The position numbers and the translations under genes are program-made. Source: CAVVJA01 sp963801715 (GTDB lineage Bacteria; Actinomycetota; Actinomycetes; Mycobacteriales; Jatrophihabitantaceae). Taken from it: a stretch of DNA of 64,000 nucleotides. Below, piece by piece: positions 25,105-33,558 of this stretch. The notes beneath the pieces are model-generated. The model saw nothing but the letters and a program-made list of their open reading frames with translations, was not told where the DNA came from and ran no database searches. The DNA lies in NCBI GenBank assembly GCA_963801715.1, contig CAWDGB010000008.1, positions 62,001 to 126,000 on the forward strand, in the 5' to 3' direction. The stretch's first letter is position 1; each line of letters opens with the position of its first letter.

Positions 25105-25989
25105 ATGAGTGTCGAGGTCACTGAGCAGCCGCCGCCGGCGTCAGAGTCAGATTCTGACACGCCGATGCTCGAGATCCGAAACGTGACCAAGACGTTCGGC
25201 AGCGTCATTTCGCTGTCCGACATCTCGACCACGGTGCGGGCTGGAAAGGTGACGTGTGTACTTGGCGACAACGGCGCCGGTAAGTCCACGTTCATCAAGA
25301 TCTTGTCCGGCGTCCATCAACCAACTAGGGGCGAACTGTTCATGGACGGCAAGCCAGTGCTGTTCCACGAGCCACGAGAAGCCCTCGACGTGGGAATCGC
25401 CACGGTTTACCAGGACCTGGCGATGGTGCCATTGATGGCGATCTGGCGGAACTTCTTCCTCGGTTCAGAGCCTAGAAAGGGTTTCTGGCCCTTGAAACGG
25501 TTCGACAAGGAGAAGGCAAAGAAGATCACCCGCGACGAGATGCAGGATATGGGCATTGACATTCGCGATCCAGACCAGCCAGTGGGAACGCTGTCCGGCG
25601 GTGAGCGGCAATGCGTGGCTATCGCTCGTGCGGTGCACTTCGGCGCGAGGCTGCTGATTCTCGACGAACCAACCTCAGCCCTCGGGGTCAAGCAATCCGG
25701 CGTGGTCCTCAAGTACATCCTCCAGGCGCGCGATAAGGGCCTCGGCGTCATCTTCATCACGCACAACCCGCACCATGCGTACCCGGTTGGAGATCGTTTC
25801 CTGCTGCTCAAACGTGGGAAGAGCCTCGGTGACTTCGACAAATCGGAGATCAGCCTGGCCGAGTTGACGGGCATGATGGCTGGTGGTGCCGAACTGGAGG
25901 AACTTGCCCACGAATTGGAGCAGGAAGGCGACACGGAGACCAGCGCCATCGGACAGGAGATGGTAGCCGAGATTGGCACCACGAACTGA
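25105..25989 (+). CDS. Sugar/inositol ABC transporter ATP-binding protein, single nucleotide-binding domain
   Basis: 294 residues from ATG 25105 with AGGAGA upstream. Walker A is GDNGAGKST, the signature is LSGGERQ, Walker B is LLILDEPTSA and the H-loop is in IFITHNPHHAYP. RbsA/MglA-type ATPases normally have two fused domains (about 500 residues); this one has a single domain plus a C-terminal Glu-rich tail, so it should act as a homodimer. It follows the permease by 2 bp and completes the importer. Confidence 0.88.
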   Translation: MSVEVTEQPPPASESDSDTPMLEIRNVTKTFGSVISLSDISTTVRAGKVTCVLGDNGAGKSTFIKILSGVHQPTRGELFMDGKPVLFHEPREALDVGIATVYQDLAMVPLMAIWRNFFLGSEPRKGFWPLKRFDKEKAKKITRDEMQDMGIDIRDPDQPVGTLSGGERQCVAIARAVHFGARLLILDEPTSALGVKQSGVVLKYILQARDKGLGVIFITHNPHHAYPVGDRFLLLKRGKSLGDFDKSEISLAELTGMMAGGAELEELAHELEQEGDTETSAIGQEMVAEIGTTN

Positions 25990-26058
25990 CAAAGCCCGCG
26001 ACGATTCGATTGGGGTCGATCCCGACTATCCCCGGCTCATGAAGGAGGGACACAAAGC

Positions 26059-27075
26059 GTGACGTTGAAGGTCGGCGTCATCGGCACTGGGATGATCGGG
26101 AAGGACCATATCCGTCGACTGACCAGAGTGCTGTCGGGCACAAATGTGGTCGCCGTGACGGATGTCGACGCCGAGATGGCCAAGGCGGCTGCTGCAGACA
26201 TTCCTGGCGGCGCCTTGGTCCACCCGGACGGCAAGGCTCTGATCAACGACAGCGACGTCGATGCGATAGTCGTCTGCTCGTGGGGCCCCACGCACGAGGA
26301 TTACGTTCTCGCGTCGATCGCCGCCGGAAAGCCGGTGTTCTGCGAGAAGCCGCTCGCCACCTCCCAGGACGCCTGCTTACGCATTCTCGAGGCGGAGGTT
26401 GCCGCCGGACGCCGCCTCGTTCAGGTGGGCTACATGCGCCGCTACGACGCGGCCTATCGGGCGCTGAAGTCCACGGTCGACGCGGGGACGATCGGCCTGC
26501 CGCTGATGATGCACTGCACGCATCGCAATTCGAGCGTGCCGGCCTACTACGACAGCGACTCGCTGATCACCGATACCGCAGTCCACGAGATCGACATGGT
26601 GCGGTGGCTGTTCGGCGAGGAGATCGTCGCGACCGCGACGCTCAGCCCGCGCCGAAGCCGCAACGGCGGCGACCTTCCCGACCCGCTCATCCTGCTGTTG
26701 GAGATGGCGAGCGGCATCCTCGTCGACGTCGAGATCTCCGTGAACATTCGCTACGGGTACGACATCCGTGGAGAGGTCGTCGGCGAGAACGGCACCGTCG
26801 CGCTCGGTGAGGCGAGCCCGATTACGCTGCGGCTCGATGGCGGTGTCGTCAACCGGGTCCCGGCCGACTGGCGGGAGCGGTTCATCCGCGCGTATGACAT
26901 CGAGCTGCAGGAATGGATCGACGCCGTCCGAACCGGCGGCGAGCTCGGCCCAAATTCCTGGGATGGCTACGCGGCGGCCGTGGTCTCAGACGCCGCGCTG
27001 CAAGCCCGTCGGACGAATTCTCGAGTCACGGTTCAGCTGCCCGAACGACCCGCGTTGTACGCCGCCCGCCGCTGA
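26059..27075 (+). CDS. iolG: Inositol 2-dehydrogenase (Gfo/Idh/MocA family)
   Basis: 338 residues from GTG 26059 behind AGGAGGG. The Rossmann motif is VGVIGTGMIGKDHIRRL, the diagnostic EKPLA occurs in GKPVFCEKPLATSQDA, and the C-terminal domain has TDTAVHEIDMVRWLFGEE with the catalytic His region and YDIRGEVVGENGTVALGE. Oxidises myo-inositol to 2-keto-myo-inositol with NAD+. Last gene of the uptake operon, 69 bp behind the ATPase. Specificity for inositol rests mainly on the neighbours. Confidence 0.85.
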   Translation: MTLKVGVIGTGMIGKDHIRRLTRVLSGTNVVAVTDVDAEMAKAAAADIPGGALVHPDGKALINDSDVDAIVVCSWGPTHEDYVLASIAAGKPVFCEKPLATSQDACLRILEAEVAAGRRLVQVGYMRRYDAAYRALKSTVDAGTIGLPLMMHCTHRNSSVPAYYDSDSLITDTAVHEIDMVRWLFGEEIVATATLSPRRSRNGGDLPDPLILLLEMASGILVDVEISVNIRYGYDIRGEVVGENGTVALGEASPITLRLDGGVVNRVPADWRERFIRAYDIELQEWIDAVRTGGELGPNSWDGYAAAVVSDAALQARRTNSRVTVQLPERPALYAARR

Positions 27076-27144
27076 TCCCGACGGTAGGCATGTTCCGTTG
27101 GCAGAACGACGAAGTATGCATGCGAATCGGGCTATGGTCCATCC

Positions 27145-27594
27145 ATGGCCGAGCAGCCTCACTACCGCAAGCCTGGGTGGTTCACTCGCAACGTGGCGAA
27201 CCGCGCCGTCGCCGGGTTAACCCGCCTCGGGGTGAGCGTGTGGGGTAGCCGGGTCCTCGAGGTCAAAGGCCGCAAGAGCGGCGAGCCGCGGCAGGTGCCG
27301 GTCAATCTGCTGCATTACGAAGACAAGGACTACCTCGTGTCCGCCCGCGGTACCGGGGAATGGGTCCGCAACCTACGCGCCGCGAACGGCGAGCTCACCT
27401 TGCTGCTCGGCTCGCGGCGCGAGCCGCGGCACGCCATCGAGGTTGCTGATGCCGATAAAGTGCCGATCTTGCGGGCATATCTGAAGAGGTGGAAGGCCGA
27501 GGTCGGCGTCTTCTTCGAGGGCGTGAGCGCGCAGTCCAGCGACGAGGAGATCGCCGCGATCGCCGCCAAACATCCGATCTTCGCCTTGACGTAG
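27145..27594 (+). CDS. Deazaflavin (F420)-dependent nitroreductase-family protein
   Basis: 149 residues, the size of Ddn/FGD-like split-barrel proteins. The pattern NRAVAGLTRLGVSVWGSRVLEVKGRKSGEPRQVPVNLL and YLVSARGTGEWVRNLRAANGELTLLLG is typical of the actinobacterial nitroreductase/deazaflavin oxidoreductase family that binds F420H2 (or in some members heme or flavin). Substrate unknown. A single gene between iolG and a convergent broken ParA gene. Confidence 0.88.
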   Translation: MAEQPHYRKPGWFTRNVANRAVAGLTRLGVSVWGSRVLEVKGRKSGEPRQVPVNLLHYEDKDYLVSARGTGEWVRNLRAANGELTLLLGSRREPRHAIEVADADKVPILRAYLKRWKAEVGVFFEGVSAQSSDEEIAAIAAKHPIFALT

Positions 27595-27600
27595 GCCCGG

Positions 27601-28366
27601 TCACGGAGCGGTTGATGAGCGCACCGCGAGCAGGTCGGTGATTTCGGCCCACAACTCGTTATAGGCGATCGCCGCCGGGCTTCGGGGCGCGAATGCGGTC
27701 ACGGGTGCGCGCCGGACAGCCATCTGCTCGACATTGCTCGCTGCCGGCACGGCAATCGAGCTGACCTGCGGGTGTTGCGTCGGAAGATTAGCCAGGATGT
27801 CGCGGTGGAGGCGACGCCGGCGATCGACCATGGAGAAGAACCCGCGTATGACGGGTACGCGGCCGTCCAGTTCGGCGACGAAGCCGCTGAGTTGCTCGAA
27901 GGTGCGGACAGAAAGCACGGTCGGGATCAGCGGTACCAGGACGACGTCGGAAGCATTCAGCACGTTCTCCGAGACGAGAGACATGCTCGGCGGCGTGTCG
28001 AGAACGACAAGGTCGTACTCCTCCTCGAGCGGCTGCAACAACCGGCGCAGTGTCCGCTCGGGTTTGGGGCGCTCGTTGAGGTCGATGTCCATATGCCGGT
28101 ATGTGAAGTCAGCCGGCAGCAGATCCAGGCCTTCGAAGTCGGTGGCCTTGACCGCATCGAGCAACGGTCGGGACTGCTGGACAAGTTTCGGACTCCCGCC
28201 CTTGACGCGGGGGCGGATGCGGAACAGGTAGCGTCGCGGCGCCTTGCGGGTCGAGGTCCCACAACAACGTCCGCCGATTGTCCCTCGCCGACAAGTAAGC
28301 GAGATTCACGGCGGCAGTCGTCTTACCAACGCCGCCCTTGACGTTGTATGAGGCGATCGTGTTCAG
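27601..28366 (-). pseudogene. ParA/MinD-like ATPase, frame broken once
   Basis: Both halves of a roughly 255-residue ParA are present. The N-terminal part has the deviant Walker A YNVKGGVGKTTAAVNLAYLS and LLWDLDPQGAAT; then the frame changes at about 28231, where dropping one C gives the expected YLFRIRPRVKGG. The second part has LDLLPADFTYRHMDI, YDLVVLDTPPSMSLVSENVL and VVLVPLIPTVLSVRTFEQL. Such orphan ParA-family ATPases are common beside CHAD proteins. No ATG/GTG fits the start; CTG at 28366-28364, overlapping the CHAD stop as CTGA, is the best guess. No parB is nearby. Confidence 0.75.
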
Positions 28367-29268
28367 CGCAGTACCAGCCGTTTGACGTGCCGTGCCGCCT
28401 GCTTGCCGAGGTAGGCATCGTGATGGGCGGTTAGTTCGTCCCGCGCGACACGTTGGCTGGCGTCGAATCGGCCGCATAGTTCGCCCATGGCGAGGATCGT
28501 GCCAGCTTTGACCGCACCGCCGTCGATCAGTTCCTGTGCGAACAAACGCACGGCCGCAGCCTGCACCTCGTTATCCTGAAATTCGCCAAGTATGTCTTGC
28601 AGATCCTTGAAGTCGCGGATGACTTGTTTGTAAGCCTTCGGATCGCAAAGCGGCTTGAACAGCTCGACGAGGTACCGCATTTCCTTGCACGTCTTCCGAA
28701 GTCCGTGCACCTGCGCAGCGGGTGAGTCGGCGTCGATGAGTTGCGCCCGCTTTCGCACCTTGCGGAAGATGCGCCGCACCCGCTCGTCCGCGAGCTGCGA
28801 CGCGGTGAGCTGGTGCCAGGCCGGTGCCGCGACGACTGACTCCAGTTCCGTTCGCCAGACCCGACACAACGTGGCGAACCGTCGGGACCGGAGTGCCCGA
28901 ACGAGATTTCGATATGCGAGCGACCGCTGGCCGCGAATGTGCTCCGCGAATGGATCGAGGTCGGCCGGTCTGGTCACACTGGCCGCTAGCTCATCGACGC
29001 TGAGGAGGTACACGTCGAGGTCTCTCGCGGGCGTCGTGACCTGACCCAACCACCGGAACTCGGGGGCCATCCGCTCCGCGAGGCCGTCCGGCAAGATGTC
29101 ACCGAGCAACTTGACGATCGATCTGGTTCGGCGAACCGCGATTCGCAAGTCATGCAGGTATTCGGTGTCGATGTCGCCGATAACGCCAGCGACATTCGCC
29201 TCCAGATCCGACAAATAGCCAAGCAAGGCCTCCGCGACGACGAGGTCCGCCGGCTGATCCGGCCGCAT
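28363..29268 (-). CDS. CYTH-CHAD protein, CHAD-domain part
   Basis: Helical CHAD domain, with the conserved histidine/arginine patches EYLHDLRIAVRRTRSIVKLL, FRWLGQVTTPARDLDVYL and AAQVHGLRKTCKEMRYLVELF, ending QDILGEFQDNEVQAAAV. CHAD domains bind polyphosphate. The family frame continues upstream of ATG 29268 as PALVPIGTRRFE and joins the CYTH part in another frame at about 29305; removing one base from GGCC there gives RGMPALVPIG. So this is the C-terminal half of a CYTH-CHAD fusion, not a free-standing gene. Its stop overlaps the ParA start. Confidence 0.75.
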   Translation of the reverse strand: MRPDQPADLVVAEALLGYLSDLEANVAGVIGDIDTEYLHDLRIAVRRTRSIVKLLGDILPDGLAERMAPEFRWLGQVTTPARDLDVYLLSVDELAASVTRPADLDPFAEHIRGQRSLAYRNLVRALRSRRFATLCRVWRTELESVVAAPAWHQLTASQLADERVRRIFRKVRKRAQLIDADSPAAQVHGLRKTCKEMRYLVELFKPLCDPKAYKQVIRDFKDLQDILGEFQDNEVQAAAVRLFAQELIDGGAVKAGTILAMGELCGRFDASQRVARDELTAHHDAYLGKQAARHVKRLVLR

Positions 29269-29932
29269 CTCGAACCGTCGGGTGCCGATCGGCACAAGCG
29301 CCGGCCATGCCGCGCACGTCGTCCAGCCACGAGCCGCTTGTCGACGCAAGGGGCGCACCGGCGCGAAGCAGCCGTTCAACCTCCCCCGCGTCCTTCTGGT
29401 ACCCACGCAAGCACTCGATGTCGACTCTGACTGGAAGCGCGGCTTGCCCTGGGGCCTGCAAGGCCCCGTCCCACCACACGAGCCGCGCGACCGTCTTCGC
29501 ATCGTCGTTCAGGACGGCGAACTTCAGCCCTACTAGGCGGCCCTTCGCGATGGGAAGCAGCGCACGTACCCAGACCGGGCCGCTGAGCGCATCACGGATC
29601 GGCCCGGCCGGAATACCGTTGATTACCGCCGGCCACTGCAAGCGTCCGGTCGTCTGCTCAATGCGCCCGCTCTCCGGGCGAGACAGGGCGAGAACGCCGT
29701 CCCGCTCGACGTAAACAAGATCAAGTCCGGCCCGCCTCAGCCGCCAATCCGCGGTGTCCAGGCAAATCAGCGAACGGCGCTCGATGCCGCCGGATCGCAG
29801 GCCAAAATGGCCATTGAGAGCGCCCCCGAATAACGCCTCGATACGGGCCTTGTCTGGCGGAACGGCAGCTCCGACCCAGGTGAGCGGGGTGCTCGCTGGC
29901 GCGCTTGGAAGATATGACGATCGAAACACCAT
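29150..29932 (-). CDS. CYTH-CHAD protein, degenerate CYTH-domain part
   Basis: From ATG 29932 to the frame change near 29305, about 210 residues resemble the N-terminal CYTH domain of CYTH-CHAD proteins: RRSLICLDTADWRLRRAGLDLVYVERDG, an arginine-rich middle (WVRALLPIAKGRLVGLKFAVLNDD), and the ending GSWLDDVRGM. The classical ExExK metal/triphosphate motif is not evident, so catalytic activity as a triphosphatase is doubtful; in many CYTH-CHAD proteins this domain may only bind polyphosphate. Sequence beyond 29305 in this frame is nonsense. Confidence 0.65.
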   Translation of the reverse strand: MVFRSSYLPSAPASTPLTWVGAAVPPDKARIEALFGGALNGHFGLRSGGIERRSLICLDTADWRLRRAGLDLVYVERDGVLALSRPESGRIEQTTGRLQWPAVINGIPAGPIRDALSGPVWVRALLPIAKGRLVGLKFAVLNDDAKTVARLVWWDGALQAPGQAALPVRVDIECLRGYQKDAGEVERLLRAGAPLASTSGSWLDDVRGMAGACADRHPTVRDAAGSAGGPRRRGGLAWLFVGSGGECRWRYRRHRHRIPA

Positions 29933-30008
29933 GGCTCGGCCAAAGTTTACCAGTTGTACATCGGCCGTTCGCGTGTCGTTCAATCGTGTTGTCAGGCGTT
30001 TCGTCTAT

Positions 30009-30120
30009 TTACTGCCAGTTTCTCGGGAGGGGTTGGAACGGCGGGGAGACGCGGTTCGACACGGCGGTCGTCCGTGCCGGCAGCTACCGCGGTGCGGGCC
30101 ATGCCCCGGATGAGTCCCAT
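30009..30120 (-). pseudogene. Remnant of small SHOCT-family protein
   Basis: ATG 30120 has a GAGGAG ribosome binding site and begins MGLIRGMARTAVAAGT, which is the conserved opening of a small actinobacterial SHOCT protein family. After about 16 codons one extra base shifts the frame; in the other frame the family text continues as TTAVSNRVS and then stops at 30009. The C-terminal half with the SHOCT helix pair is missing. It lies 16 bp behind the DUF6325 gene, the family's usual partner. Confidence 0.55.
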
Positions 30121-30136
30121 CGTCCGCTCCTCGTGA

Positions 30137-30577
30137 TCATGGACTGGGCTGGCCACCCTGACGAAGGGCCGCCACCACATCGGCGGGGACCCGCGCCTGG
30201 TCGACGAGCTCGCCGCCGGCATTGCGTACTGCGTTGACGAAAGGCACGACCCACAGGTTCTCGACGACGATCGTCGCAACGGAGTTACCCGGCTCTATCC
30301 CGGCCGCGACCTCCTCGACATCCTCAGCATCGAGCAAGCCACCGCCGAGCTGCCCGTCCAGATCGACAAAGGACGGCTCGAGTTCGGCCCCGAGATCACC
30401 GAGTTCGATCGACCCGACGGTGCCGTCAGCCTCCTTGTAGACGAACAGGAGGTCGATGACCCGTACCAGGCCGCGCACCACCAGATCCCGTAGCGCCGGG
30501 GCGATCTCACCGTTGAATTTGTTGCCGGTAAACCTGAGCATGACGATGTCGACGGGTCCGGACTCGGTAGCGTCCAT
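30137..30577 (-). CDS. DUF6325-family protein
   Basis: 146 residues from ATG 30577 with AGGAGA upstream. The pattern DIVMLRFTGNKFNGEIAPALRDLVVRGLVRVIDLLFVYKEADG and the later GNSVATIVVENLWVVPFVNAVRNAGGELVDQARVPADVV is typical of this actinobacterial family, which tends to lie upstream of a small SHOCT gene, as here. The family is acidic, cytoplasmic and of unknown function. Divergent from the HD-domain gene. Confidence 0.8.
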   Translation of the reverse strand: MDATESGPVDIVMLRFTGNKFNGEIAPALRDLVVRGLVRVIDLLFVYKEADGTVGSIELGDLGAELEPSFVDLDGQLGGGLLDAEDVEEVAAGIEPGNSVATIVVENLWVVPFVNAVRNAGGELVDQARVPADVVAALRQGGQPSP

Positions 30578-30755
30578 GGCGGATGCTTCTCCTCTCAAAT
30601 CGATGTCCCGCACGCGCGACCCATCGTGGCGCGGTATTGGGTGGGCTGACCCTATCCTCGACAGGTTGATCTCCTCCGGCGGCGGCAACCGCCTCGCCGC
30701 GATCTACTCCGCTACGGGTGTTGCGGCCGCGCCGTGCGAATGTTCTGCTGTCAGT

Positions 30756-31248
30756 ATGTTGGACGCGACACACGGTGAGATCAGCGGTCTCGGGCCGCAA
30801 TCGATCTTGCCCCGAGCGGCCGACTCGCTGGCCGTTCGCCTCCTGGGTGGGTTGCGTACCCGGATGGGCGGGCTGCAGATATCGCATGCGCGTAGGGTCG
30901 CCGCGCGAGTCCGTGGAAAGGGCGACCTTGCACTTCGCAGTCGCGTTGCTACACGACGTAATCGAGAAAGGGCGAACAACCGCTGAGGACTTGCTCGCCG
31001 CTACTGGTGACGCTCGGTTGGTGGAGCTCGTCGTAAGTCTCACCCGTGACGAGTGGGAATCCGAGGACGAGTATCTGTCGCGCTGCGCGGCTGATCCAAT
31101 CGCACTACAGGTGAAGCGAGCGGACCTGGAAGACGTGCTCGTTGCCGACGGTTCGAACCTCTCGCCCCGCCTCGAGTTGCAGCTGCGGCGGCAGGCGGGC
31201 GCACGCCTCGAGCTGCTGGAAACGCTTGCGCGCCGAGTGAGTCACTGA
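30756..31248 (+). pseudogene. HD-domain (RelA/SpoT-like) phosphohydrolase, frame broken once
   Basis: The first part from ATG 30756 reads LPRAADSLAVRLLGGLRTRMGGLQISHARRVAARVRGKGD; dropping one C near 30926 continues as LHFAVALLHDVIEKGRTTAEDLL, then LVELVVSLTRDEWESEDEYLSRCA and LQVKRADLEDVL. His in SHARRV, the HD pair in LLHDV and Asp in RADLED make up the metal ligands of HD phosphohydrolases. Size (about 164 residues) fits small HD proteins related to the (p)ppGpp hydrolase domain; substrate unknown. Confidence 0.65.
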
Positions 31249-31504
31249 GCGCGTGCGCTAAATCGTTGCGACAGCGTTATCAATGATTGCCGCGATCCGG
31301 GTAGTGCCGTCCCGTCCTGGTTTGCCACCATCGTGCTGGTGATGGCACTCGTCAGTTGCTGCCTATCCGCTCACGTCGAGCGAGGAGCAGTCTGTGGCCC
31401 GGCCGGTGCAACGGCCGAGATTCACGGCCGATACCATCCGATCGCTCGGGACCTTTCAATCCGAGTCCACGGGGCAATTAGCTACAACGTCGGGAGAGTG
31501 AGTC

Positions 31505-31906
31505 GTGCCAGCTGCTGCTGAGTTCGGGACCGGGCAAGTGTTCTGGTCCTTCCTGTGGTTCTTCCTGTTCTTCATCTGGATCTGGCTACTGATCGTCGTC
31601 TTCAGCGACATCTTCCGAAGCCACGACCTGTCCGGGTGGGCTAAGGCCCTCTGGATCATCTTCGTGGTGATCGTGCCCTACCTCGGCGTCTTCGTGTACC
31701 TGATCGCTCGTGGCGGCCACATGCAGGAGCACGCCGCGGCGGACGCAAAACGCCAGGACACCGAGTTCCGCCAGTACGTCCAGAGCGCGGCCGCCCCGAG
31801 CGGTGGCAACACTGCCGACGAGCTGGCGCGGTTGGCGGACCTCCGGGACAAAGGCGTGATCAGCGAAGCCGAGTTCCAGCAGGCCAAGGCCAAGACGCTG
31901 GGCTAA
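31505..31906 (+). CDS. Membrane protein with PLDc_N-like helices and C-terminal SHOCT domain
   Basis: 133 residues from GTG 31505 (GGGAGAG upstream). Two membrane helices (VFWSFLWFFLFFIWIWLLIVV and ALWIIFVVIVPYLGVFVYLIARG) with the short HDLSGWAK loop between them form the cardiolipin-synthase N-terminal-like PLDc_N unit; after a charged linker a SHOCT helix pair (ADELARLADLRDKGVISEAEFQQAKAKTLG) ends the protein. Common in actinobacteria, function unknown. The 31249-31504 gap before it shows nothing clear. Confidence 0.85.
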   Translation: MPAAAEFGTGQVFWSFLWFFLFFIWIWLLIVVFSDIFRSHDLSGWAKALWIIFVVIVPYLGVFVYLIARGGHMQEHAAADAKRQDTEFRQYVQSAAAPSGGNTADELARLADLRDKGVISEAEFQQAKAKTLG

Positions 31907-31939
31907 CCGATCCGGCACCTGGGATCTGACTGGATGCGC

Positions 31940-31975
31940 AGGCGCGGCCGGCCGCTCCTGGGCTCGGCCGCGCCT
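31940..31975. terminator. Bidirectional terminator hairpin
   Basis: AGGCGCGGCCG (31940-31950) pairs perfectly over 11 bp with CGGCCGCGCCT (31965-31975), loop 14 nt. It lies between the convergent 3' ends of the SHOCT membrane gene and mmsA. There is no T-tract, as is usual in high-GC actinobacteria. Confidence 0.65.
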
Positions 31976-31983
31976 CTCACGTT

Positions 31984-32021
31984 GATGATCTAAGACATTT
32001 AGGCGGTATGTCCAAGATCAC
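31984..32021. repeat. Intergenic palindromic repeat, copy 2
   Basis: ATGATCTAAGACA pairs imperfectly (three mismatches) with TGTCCAAGATCAC around a short loop. GTCCAAGATCACG is shared exactly with the element at 7389-7435. It adjoins the terminator hairpin at the end of mmsA. Confidence 0.5.
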
Positions 32022-32036
32022 GACCGTCGATGGTGC

Positions 32037-33539
32037 TCATACGGCGGTGGGGAAATGCATATGGGCACTGTGATGCTCCGCGTACTGGACATCCGGCCAC
32101 CGGCTGGTGATTGCCTTGCCTCGGGTATAGAAGCGAACCCCCTCGGCGCCGTGCACGTGAGTGTCCCCGAACAGTGAGTCCTTCCAGCCGCCGAAGGAGT
32201 AGAAGGCCATCGGTACGGGCACGGGCACGTTGACGCCGATCATGCCGACGTGCACGTGCCGCTGGAAGTGTTGCGCTGCCTTACCGCTGCTGGTGAATAT
32301 GGCTGTGCCATTGCCGTACGGGTTCGCGTTGATGAGGTCGATTGCCTCGTCGAGGCTTTCCACTCGGACGACCGACAGCACTGGGCCGAAGATTTCGTCG
32401 GTGTAGATGTCCATATGGGTCTGCACCTGGTCGAACAGGGTCGGACCGACAAAGAATCCCTGTTCGTGGCCGTCAACCACGAGCCCACGGCCGTCGACAA
32501 CGAGTCTCGCCCCGGCCTGTTCACCGCGATCGACGTAACCGACGATGCGGTCCCGTGACTCCGGCGTCACGATCGGACCCATCTCGCTGGACCCATCATT
32601 ACCCGGGCCGACCTTGACCTCTTCCGCCTTCTGCTTGAGCTTGGCCACGAGCGCATCCCCAGCGCTCCCGACGGCGACGACGGCCGAGATCGCCATGCAC
32701 CGCTCCCCGGCGGAACCGTAGCCAGCTGCGGTGATGTGATTCGCGGCGAAGTCCATGTCCGCGTCGGGAAGTACGACGGCATGATTCTTCGCGCCGCCTA
32801 GCGCCTGCACCCGCTTGCCGTTGTTGGAAGCCCGCTGGTGCACGTATTTGGCGATAGGCGTGGAACCGACGAAGGACACAGCGGCGATGCCGGGATGGTC
32901 CAGTATCGCGTCGACCGCCACCTTGTCACCGTGCACGACGTTGAACACTCCCTCAGGGAGGCCGGCGTCGGCATAAAGCTGGGCGATGAAATTGGACGCC
33001 GATGGGTCGCGCTCGCTCGGCTTGAGCACGAACGTGTTGCCCGTGGCGATTGCGATGGGATGCATCCACATCGGCACCATCGCTGGAAAGTTGAACGGCG
33101 TGATGCCGGCGCAGACACCCAGGGGCTGCCGGAACGAGTAGGCGTCTACGTCGGTTGATACCTGTTCCGAGTACTCACCCTTGAGCAGATGCGGGATCCC
33201 GCAGGCGAACTCCACGACCTCCATGCCGCGGATGACCTCGCCCTTGGCGTCAGATTCCACCTTGCCGTGCTCTCGACTGACGATCTTCGCCAGCTCGTTG
33301 AGATTCCTGTTGACCAGCTCCCGGAAGGCGAACATGATCCGCGCGCGGCGGGTGAGCGAAACGTCGAACCAGCTCTCGAACGCTTTGCCGGCGACCTGGA
33401 CCGTGGCGTCTACGTCAGCTATCTCAGCGAGCAGGACTTGCGCCTGCACTTGGCCGGTCGCTGGATTCCAGACGTTCGCGGTACGGGTGGATGCTCCGGT
33501 GTACGGCGCCCCGCCAACCCAATGCTCAATCGTGGTCAT
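32037..33539 (-). CDS. iolA: Methylmalonate-semialdehyde dehydrogenase (acylating)
   Basis: 500 residues, normal for the MmsA/IolA subfamily of aldehyde dehydrogenases. NAD-binding and catalytic landmarks are ITPFNFPAMVPMWMHPIAIATGNTFVLKPSE, AVSFVGSTPIAKYVH, GAKNHAVVLPDA and YGSAGERCMAISA, whose Cys is the nucleophile. The end (SFGGWKDSLFGDTHVHGAEGVRFYTRGK) is typical. Converts malonate/methylmalonate semialdehyde to acetyl-/propionyl-CoA and CO2, the last step of inositol catabolism. Last gene of the operon, 19 bp after iolD. Confidence 0.93.
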   Translation of the reverse strand: MTTIEHWVGGAPYTGASTRTANVWNPATGQVQAQVLLAEIADVDATVQVAGKAFESWFDVSLTRRARIMFAFRELVNRNLNELAKIVSREHGKVESDAKGEVIRGMEVVEFACGIPHLLKGEYSEQVSTDVDAYSFRQPLGVCAGITPFNFPAMVPMWMHPIAIATGNTFVLKPSERDPSASNFIAQLYADAGLPEGVFNVVHGDKVAVDAILDHPGIAAVSFVGSTPIAKYVHQRASNNGKRVQALGGAKNHAVVLPDADMDFAANHITAAGYGSAGERCMAISAVVAVGSAGDALVAKLKQKAEEVKVGPGNDGSSEMGPIVTPESRDRIVGYVDRGEQAGARLVVDGRGLVVDGHEQGFFVGPTLFDQVQTHMDIYTDEIFGPVLSVVRVESLDEAIDLINANPYGNGTAIFTSSGKAAQHFQRHVHVGMIGVNVPVPVPMAFYSFGGWKDSLFGDTHVHGAEGVRFYTRGKAITSRWPDVQYAEHHSAHMHFPTAV

Positions 33540-33558
33540 GGACGGATTCCTTTCTCAC

